Shown here in pieces: positions 58,675 to 64,000 of a DNA stretch of 64,000 nt. The position numbers and the translations under genes were made by a program. Position 1 is the stretch's first letter; the number at the start of each line of letters is the position of its first letter. Under the pieces are notes generated by a model. That model searched no databases. It was not told where the DNA came from and saw nothing but the letters and a program-made list of their open reading frames with translations. The stretch is from contig NZ_JOCA01000007.1 of assembly GCF_000718785.1 (NCBI RefSeq), positions 181,928-245,927 of the forward strand, written 5' to 3'. This DNA is from Streptomyces sp. NRRL WC-3626 (GTDB lineage Bacteria; Actinomycetota; Actinomycetes; Streptomycetales; Streptomycetaceae).

Positions 58675-59759
58675 CAGAGCACCACCACCGAACGCAGCAC
58701 GTCGCCCTCGTGCATCCGCTCGAACGCCTTCTCCACCTCGTCCAGGCGGATGGTCTCGGTGACGAACGCGCCCAGGTCCAGGCGGCCCTGGAGGTGGAGG
58801 TCGATCAGCATCGGGAAGTCCCGGGAGGGCAGACAGTCGCCGTACCAGGAGGACTTGAGGGAGCCGCCGCGGCCGAAGACGTCCAGCAGCGGCAGTTCGA
58901 GCTTCATCTCCGGGGTGGGCACGCCGACCAGGACGACCGTGCCGGCCAGGTCGCGGGCGTAGAAGGCCTGCCGGTAGGTCTCGGGGCGGCCGACGGCCTC
59001 GATGACGACGTCGGCGCCGAAGCCGCCGGTGAGGTCGCGGATCGCCTCGACGGGGTCGTTCTCCCGCGAGTTGACGGTGTGGGTGGCGCCCATGGAGCGG
59101 GCCTTCTCCAGCTTGCGGTCGTCGATGTCCACGGCGATGATCTTCGCCGCCCCGGCCAGGCGGGAGCCGGCGATCGCCGCGTCGCCGACGCCGCCGCAGC
59201 CGATGACGGCGACCGAGTCGCCCCGGCCGACCTCGCCGGTGTTGATCGCGGCGCCGATGCCGGCCATCACCCCGCAGCCGAGGAGCCCGGCGACCTGCGC
59301 GGAGACTCCGGGGTCGACCTTGGTGCACTGTCCGGCGGCGACCAGGGTCTTCTCGGCGAAGGCGCCGATGCCCAGGGCCGGGGAGAGTTCGGTGCCGTCG
59401 GTGAGTGTCATCCTCTGCTTCGCGTTGTGGGTGTCGAAGCAGTACCAGGGGCGTCCGCGCAGACAGGCGCGGCACTTCCCGCACACCGCACGCCAGTTGA
59501 GGATCACGAAGTCGCCGGGCCGGACGTCGGTGACGTCGTCGCCGACGGACTCGACGACGCCCGCGGCCTCGTGGCCGAGCAGGAACGGGAAGTCGTCGCT
59601 GATGCCGCCCTGCTTGTAGTGGAGGTCGGTGTGGCACACCCCGCAGGCCTGGATCCGGACCACCGCCTCACCGGGGCCGGGATCGGGCACGACGATCGTC
59701 TCGATCCGCACCGGCTCGTCCTTGCCGGGGGCGATCACGCCGCGTACTTCCTGCGCCAT
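58674..59759 (-). CDS. mscR: S-(hydroxymethyl)mycothiol dehydrogenase
   Basis: 361 residues from ATG at 59759 with AAGGAG upstream. It is a zinc medium-chain dehydrogenase with the catalytic GVCHTD and LGHEAAG ligands, the structural CGKC-x2-C-x7-C zinc site and NAD site [40 protein letters not shown] and [20 protein letters not shown] match mycothiol-dependent formaldehyde dehydrogenases. It oxidises S-hydroxymethylmycothiol to the formyl thioester. The MBL gene is coupled downstream. Confidence 0.92.
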   Translation of the reverse strand: MAQEVRGVIAPGKDEPVRIETIVVPDPGPGEAVVRIQACGVCHTDLHYKQGGISDDFPFLLGHEAAGVVESVGDDVTDVRPGDFVILNWRAVCGKCRACLRGRPWYCFDTHNAKQRMTLTDGTELSPALGIGAFAEKTLVAAGQCTKVDPGVSAQVAGLLGCGVMAGIGAAINTGEVGRGDSVAVIGCGGVGDAAIAGSRLAGAAKIIAVDIDDRKLEKARSMGATHTVNSRENDPVEAIRDLTGGFGADVVIEAVGRPETYRQAFYARDLAGTVVLVGVPTPEMKLELPLLDVFGRGGSLKSSWYGDCLPSRDFPMLIDLHLQGRLDLGAFVTETIRLDEVEKAFERMHEGDVLRSVVVL

Positions 59760-59895
59760 GCTGCTGACTCCTTGGTCGGCCGGTATCCGTTCCCCTCCGA
59801 CCCTACGCGGGAAAGATTTCTTCCGCCGCCCGCCGTGCGGCGCGGGCACCCCGGCGACGTAATCTGAATCATCGGACGACGCCGAGGGGGGCGAC

Positions 59896-61650
59896 GTGAG
59901 CAACACCGCAGAGGAATCCGGCCCGCCCGCCTGGCGGCTGCTCCTCGGATACGTACGACCGCACCGCTGGGCCCTGCTGGGCGGCGCCGTGCTGTCCCTG
60001 ATGACCGGGGCGACGGGACTGATGCTGCCGCTGGTGGCCCGGGACCTGATCGACGACCTCTCGGACGACCGGGCGATCACCGGGGCGCTGCTGCTGATGT
60101 CGGCGCTCGTCGTCGCCAACGCCGTACTGGGGGCGCTGGGTTCGTATGTGCTGCGGCGTACCGCGGAGTCGGTGGTGCTCGGGGCGCGGCGCTCGCTGTC
60201 GTCGTACCTGCTGCGGCTGCGGATCGCCGCGGTGGACCGCACTGAGCCGGGCGATCTGATGGCCCGCGTCACCTCCGACACCACACTGCTGCGCGAGGTG
60301 ACCACCGACTCGCTGGTCGGTCTCGGCACGGGCGGGCTGACGCTGGTCGCGACGGTGGTGCTGATGGGGTTCGTGGACCCGGTGCTGCTGGGTGTCACGC
60401 TGGGCGTGATCGCGCTGGCGGGCACGGTGCTCGGGGTCATCGTGCCGCACATCAACCGGGCCTCCCGGCAGGCGCAGGACGCGGTGGGTGTGATGGGGGC
60501 GTCCCTGGAGCGGGTGCTCGGCGCGCTGCGCACGGTGAAGGCGTCCGGTGCCGAGCCGCGGGAGGAGCGCACGCTGCACGACGCGGCGCAGGAGTCGTGG
60601 CGGCAGAGCGTGCGCGCCGCCAAGTGGTCGGCCGCGGCGGGCAATACGGCGGGGCTCGCGATGCAGATCGCGTTCATCACGGTGCTCGCGGTGGGCGGCG
60701 CGCGGGTCGCGACGGACGCCATCGACATCGGGACGCTGGTGGCGTTCCTGCTGTTCGTGTTCTATCTGATGGCGCCGATCCAGCAGGTCGTCGGCGCGCT
60801 CACGCAGTACCAGACGGGCAGTGCGGCGCTCGCCCGGATCCAGGAGGCGCTGCGGCTGCCCGCCGAGCCGGCCGCCGGTCCCGCCCGGTTGCCCGAGACC
60901 GGTACGACGCCCGCCGCGCTCGCCTTCGACGACGTCCGCTTCCGGTACGCGGAGGATCTGCCGTACGTCCACCACGGGGTGACGTTCACGGTGCCCGCGC
61001 AGGGCATGACCGCGTTCGTCGGCCCGTCCGGCGCGGGCAAGACCACGGTGTTCTCCCTCATCGAGCGGTTCTACGACCCCGGCTCCGGCGTGATCACGTT
61101 CGACGGCCGCGATCTGGCCGACTGGGAGCTGCCGCGGCTGCGCGCCTCGATCGGGTACGTCGAGCAGGACGCGCCGGTGCTGTCGGGCTCCCTGCGGGAC
61201 AACCTGCTGCTGGGCAACCCCGAGGCGGACGAGGGCGCGCTGACGCGGGTGCTGAAGACGACGCGGCTGGACGGTCTGGTGTCCCGGCTGCCGGACGGGC
61301 TCGACACCCTGGTGGGGCATCGCGGCACCAAGCTGTCGGGCGGTGAGCGTCAGCGGGTGGCCATAGCCCGCGCACTGCTGCGCCGCCCCCGGATGCTGCT
61401 CCTGGACGAGGCCACCTCGCAGCTCGACGCGGTGAACGAGGCGGCGCTGCGGGACACGGTCGCCGATGTGGCGCGTACGACGACGGTCCTGGTGGTCGCG
61501 CACCGGCTGTCGACGGTGACGATGGCGGACCGGATCGTGGTGATGGACGCGGGCCGGGTCCGCGCCGTCGGCACCCACCGGGAACTGGTGACCGCGGATC
61601 CGCTGTACGCGGAGCTGGCGGCCACCCAGTTCCTCGCGACGGCGGGGTGA
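59896..61650 (+). CDS. ABC exporter, fused membrane and ATPase domains
   Basis: 584 residues from GTG at 59896 with GAGGGGGG upstream. Six spans are followed by a nucleotide-binding domain with Walker [10 protein letters not shown], signature [15 protein letters not shown] and Walker [13 protein letters not shown]. It is a homodimeric-type half exporter like the one at 30473. TAATCT at 59860 may be its -10 box. It diverges from the formaldehyde operon. The substrate is unknown; no resistance or peptide gene is adjacent. Confidence 0.88.
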   Translation: MSNTAEESGPPAWRLLLGYVRPHRWALLGGAVLSLMTGATGLMLPLVARDLIDDLSDDRAITGALLLMSALVVANAVLGALGSYVLRRTAESVVLGARRSLSSYLLRLRIAAVDRTEPGDLMARVTSDTTLLREVTTDSLVGLGTGGLTLVATVVLMGFVDPVLLGVTLGVIALAGTVLGVIVPHINRASRQAQDAVGVMGASLERVLGALRTVKASGAEPREERTLHDAAQESWRQSVRAAKWSAAAGNTAGLAMQIAFITVLAVGGARVATDAIDIGTLVAFLLFVFYLMAPIQQVVGALTQYQTGSAALARIQEALRLPAEPAAGPARLPETGTTPAALAFDDVRFRYAEDLPYVHHGVTFTVPAQGMTAFVGPSGAGKTTVFSLIERFYDPGSGVITFDGRDLADWELPRLRASIGYVEQDAPVLSGSLRDNLLLGNPEADEGALTRVLKTTRLDGLVSRLPDGLDTLVGHRGTKLSGGERQRVAIARALLRRPRMLLLDEATSQLDAVNEAALRDTVADVARTTTVLVVAHRLSTVTMADRIVVMDAGRVRAVGTHRELVTADPLYAELAATQFLATAG

Positions 61651-61757
61651 GCGGGGTTCGGCTTGCCCTGCCCGGCGGGCCGGAGGAGGCTGGCAGGAGG
61701 GGCCGTACCGGCCCGCCGGAGGTCCGGGCCGCGGTCCCTCGGAGGAGGTACGTCATC

Positions 61758-62123
61758 ATGACCACCGCGGCACATCCCGCCTTCGGCACCGACACGCTGC
61801 GCCGGGGTATCGAGGCGGACACATCGGCGGCGCTGGTGTCGCTGTACGCGGACGACGCGGAACTGCGCGTCGTGGACCGCCACACCCAGCCCAGCCACCC
61901 CAAGGTCCTGCACGGCCGCGACGAGATCGCCGCCGTGCTGGACGACGTCTACAGCCGCGACATGACGCACACCCTGGAGGCGTGCGTCGTCCAGGGGGAC
62001 CACGCCGCCTACTGCGAGAGCTGCCGGTACGCGGACGGCACGCGGGTGCTCTCGGAGTCGATGCTCACCCTGCGGGACGGGAAGATCACCGGGCAGATGA
62101 TGATCCAGGCCTGGGACGAGTAG
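61758..62123 (+). CDS. SnoaL/NTF2-like small protein
   Basis: 121 residues from ATG at 61758 with GGAGGAGG upstream. It reads FGTDTLRRGIEADTSAALVS, LYADDAELRVVDRHTQPSHP, KVLHGRDEIAAVLDDVYSRD and LSESMLTLRDGKITGQMMIQ, a cone-like NTF2 fold. Members serve as small enzymes or ligand pockets. Function is not known. It follows the ABC gene at a 107-base gap. Confidence 0.83.
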   Translation: MTTAAHPAFGTDTLRRGIEADTSAALVSLYADDAELRVVDRHTQPSHPKVLHGRDEIAAVLDDVYSRDMTHTLEACVVQGDHAAYCESCRYADGTRVLSESMLTLRDGKITGQMMIQAWDE

Positions 62124-62143
62124 GACCGGCGGTACGGAGGTGG

Positions 62144-63124
62144 TCAGCGCATCCAGGCGCGGTACTGCATGACATCGCCCGCCCGCACGCCGTACTCGGG
62201 CCGGTCGGCGGTGAACGTCTCCTCCAGGCCGAGGACGGCGCCGGTGGACGGGTCCAGGATCAGCATGTGGCGGACGCCCGAGCCGTCGTCGTACACATAG
62301 GCCTGGCCGGGCCGGCCCACGCGGTCCGTGAGCGCGCCCGCGGACCGCAGTCCGCCGGAGTCGGCCAGCAGCCCGGCGAGCGCGGCGGACTCGCGGGCGC
62401 CGAGCGTCCAGTTGTCGAGCAGCTGGGCCATGGCGTCGAGGAGTTCGGGCGTGGTCCGGATGTCGCCGTGCACCGTCTCGGCGAGGTAGGCGCGCAGCCG
62501 TCCGGTGTCATGGGGAGGGCGGGCGGCGGGCGGGGCGTCGCTCCAGCTCGGCGGGAAGGTCACCCGGCTGATCACCTGCCCGTCGTCGACGAGGCGCGGT
62601 GTGCCGTCCTCGTCGCTGAGGACGGGCCGGCCGTGCTGCCGGGGGTCGGTGGCCACGACGAGTTCGGTGTGACGGCCGTCCGCCGTCCAGCGCACCATGC
62701 GCTCCTCGGGCAGGGTGACCGGCGGCTCCGTGTCGCTCATGCCGAGGCTCCACGACCGCACATGCGTGCCCTTGCGCAGTGCCGGGCTGCCCTCGGACGC
62801 GGCGGTCGCGGCCCGCTCGGCGAGCCGTTCCAGGGGTACGGGGGCCGAGTCGGCCAGCACGGCCAGCGGGCGGGGCGCGGCGATCGCGGGGGTGGCGGCG
62901 GGACCGCCGAGCAGCAGCACGGAGGTGAGGGCGGCGACGGCGGCGACGGCCGTGAGGACCCAGACCGGGCGGAGGCGGCCGCCGGGCCGCGGCCGGGTGC
63001 GACGGCCGTCGAGCAGCCGCCCGAGCCGGAGCTCCGCTCGGTGGTCGAGGGGGCCGTCGCCGAAGGCGGGGCCGTCGCCGGGTACCGGGTTGGCGCGGCG
63101 CAGCACATCGAGTTCGTCAGTCAT
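62144..63124 (-). CDS. CU044_5270-family membrane protein, partner of the sigma factor
   Basis: 326 residues from ATG at 63124, which overlaps the sigma factor stop by 8 bases (ATGACTGA). A soluble start (~50 residues) leads to one span (PVWVLTAVAAVAALTSVLLL), then an extracytoplasmic domain with LVVATDPRQHGRPVLSDEDG and a C-terminal RHMLILDPSTGAVLGLEETF. CU044_5270 proteins are routinely encoded with a sigma factor in Streptomyces and may act like anti-sigma partners, although this is not proved. Confidence 0.85.
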   Translation of the reverse strand: MTDELDVLRRANPVPGDGPAFGDGPLDHRAELRLGRLLDGRRTRPRPGGRLRPVWVLTAVAAVAALTSVLLLGGPAATPAIAAPRPLAVLADSAPVPLERLAERAATAASEGSPALRKGTHVRSWSLGMSDTEPPVTLPEERMVRWTADGRHTELVVATDPRQHGRPVLSDEDGTPRLVDDGQVISRVTFPPSWSDAPPAARPPHDTGRLRAYLAETVHGDIRTTPELLDAMAQLLDNWTLGARESAALAGLLADSGGLRSAGALTDRVGRPGQAYVYDDGSGVRHMLILDPSTGAVLGLEETFTADRPEYGVRAGDVMQYRAWMR

Positions 63125-63662
63125 GGCCGTGGTCCTTGGAGGCGTGCGCGTCGGCGGGGGCGGGGCACAGTCGGTCGATCTCGGCTCTCAGCCGGCGGCG
63201 GGCCCGGTGCAGACGCATGGCCGCGGCCCGCCGGCCGCAGCCCAGGGCGACGGCGACCTCGTCGACGCCGAGTTCCTCCCAGGCGGTCAGCCGCAGCACC
63301 TCCTGGTCGGCCGGGGCGAGCCGGGCCAGCGCCTCGTGCACCCAGTCGCCCGGCGTCTCGGTTCCGGGGCCGGCCACGAGGTGCCGGCGGTGGGCGGTGT
63401 GGTCGTTGCCCAGCCGGTGGACGAGCCGCCGGCGGCGCCCCTGGCCGCGTACGGCGTTGGCCAGGCAGTTGCGGGCCACGCCGTACAGCCAGGGCAGCGG
63501 GGCGGCCGGCAGGTCCGCCCGGCGCCGCCAGGCGACCGTGAACACCTCCGCCACCACTTCCTCCACCTCGCTCGTACGCCCGTCCAGTCGCCGCGCCACA
63601 TAACGGCTGACCGCCCAGTAGTGCTCGCGATAGGCAGCGGCGAAGATCTCGTCGTCGCTCAT
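63117..63662 (-). CDS. ECF-like RNA polymerase sigma factor
   Basis: 181 residues from ATG at 63662. Region 2 (YREHYWAVSRYVARRLDGRT, SEVEEVVAEVFTVAWRRRAD, PWLYGVARNCLANAVRG) and region 4 (LAPADQEVLRLTAWEELGVD, EVAVALGCGRRAAAMRLHRA) are complete. It is translationally coupled to the membrane partner. Such pairs probably respond to an envelope signal. The start was set by family length; the ribosome site is weak. Confidence 0.88.
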   Translation of the reverse strand: MSDDEIFAAAYREHYWAVSRYVARRLDGRTSEVEEVVAEVFTVAWRRRADLPAAPLPWLYGVARNCLANAVRGQGRRRRLVHRLGNDHTAHRRHLVAGPGTETPGDWVHEALARLAPADQEVLRLTAWEELGVDEVAVALGCGRRAAAMRLHRARRRLRAEIDRLCPAPADAHASKDHGHD

Positions 63663-63768
63663 GTCCCGTCGGTGTCCGGCATCCCCGTGATCGTCACCGC
63701 CGGATGGCGTGATCCATGTCGCATCCTGCGAGTGTGACCGGCGGGCGGCGCGCGGACACAGGCGGGTC

Positions 63769-64000
63769 GTGAAAAGCATCGACGGACTCAGGGGCCGCAA
63801 GGGCCTGACGTGGCTGACGACCACGGACCACAAGACGATCGGCACGCTGTATCTGGTGACGTCGTTCGTCTTCTTCGTCATCGGTGGCGTGATGGCGCTC
63901 CTGATGCGTGCCGAGCTGGCCCGTCCGGGCCTGCAGATCATGTCGAACGAGCAGTTCAACCAGGCGTTCACGATGCACGGCACGATCATGCTGCTGATGT
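63769..64000 (+). CDS. ctaD: Cytochrome c oxidase subunit I, N-terminal part
   Basis: The frame from GTG at 63769 reads [60 protein letters not shown] and [17 protein letters not shown] before the window ends. TMHGTIM holds the first haem ligand histidine. It is the main haem/copper subunit of the aa3-type terminal oxidase. No ctaC is seen immediately upstream, so it may be a second copy away from the main operon. There is no clear ribosome site. It is 106 bases from the divergent sigma gene. Confidence 0.9.
   Translation, partial: MKSIDGLRGRKGLTWLTTTDHKTIGTLYLVTSFVFFVIGGVMALLMRAELARPGLQIMSNEQFNQAFTMHGTIMLLM

Noticed and set aside
1..64000. CRISPR arrays, tRNA/rRNA genes, insertion sequences, prophage and attachment sites
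   Set aside because: No spaced direct repeats of array type, no cloverleaf-like genes and no transposase, integrase or phage structural proteins were recognised.

Overview
The window is chromosomal DNA of a Streptomyces-like actinomycete. The base composition is very GC-rich with strong third-position bias. Marker families include WhiJ-type XRE/DUF397 proteins, several SpoIIE-type phosphatases, mycothiol-dependent formaldehyde oxidation, CU044_5270/sigma pairs, DUF574 methyltransferases, DUF3662, DUF5133 and DUF5709. I see no tRNA or rRNA gene, no insertion sequence, no prophage and no CRISPR array.

Layout. 1-2697: tail-to-head liv operon (livF-livG-livH-livM, minus strand) for branched-chain amino acid uptake, preceded by a PucR-type regulator and a LuxR-type regulator. 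6537-11114: secreted polyester-hydrolase-like enzyme, small proteins, a TPR protein and a DUF574 methyltransferase. 11184-13740: WhiJ-like developmental locus (XRE regulator, DUF397, degenerate HATPase) with a helical-repeat protein. 13951-18188: large membrane SpoIIE phosphatase and an FprA-type ferredoxin-NADP reductase. 18289-25962: GH65 enzyme, a four-gene roadblock/DUF4388 operon with no GTPase, a divergent two-ended WLKAG-motif protein and a helical-repeat membrane protein.

26204-30136: graspetide (ATP-grasp RiPP) precursor and ligase among small genes, then a GlxA-type regulator. 30473-35498: ABC exporter behind LacI-like operators, VOC protein, Gfo/Idh/MocA oxidoreductase, and a Tat-exported GH64 beta-1,3-glucanase with a readable promoter, an 11-bp-phased repeat and a perfect LacI-like operator. 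35697-44464: small acidic proteins, a membrane glycosyltransferase-like protein, GH65 phosphorylase coupled to beta-phosphoglucomutase, a kinase, GNAT, a stand-alone DUF3662 protein and an RpiR regulator. 44762-50610: hypothetical, ANTAR-SpoIIE phosphatase, peptidoglycan-binding membrane protein, lone ATP-grasp enzyme, and a TetR/zinc-ribbon pair sharing an operator. 50654-64000: F420-type oxidoreductase, methyltransferase and MalY/PatB lyase, membrane-anchored trypsin-like protease, L,D-transpeptidase, two SDRs, mycothiol formaldehyde pair, ABC exporter, NTF2-like protein, sigma factor with its coupled membrane partner, and the start of a cytochrome oxidase subunit I.

The strongest leads are the graspetide cassette, the GTPase-less roadblock/DUF4388 operon, the WhiJ-like locus with a decayed ATPase, the TetR operator lying exactly in a promoter spacer, and the layered control region of the GH64 gene. 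Many starts appear leaderless (TANNNT about 6-7 bases before the start codon).
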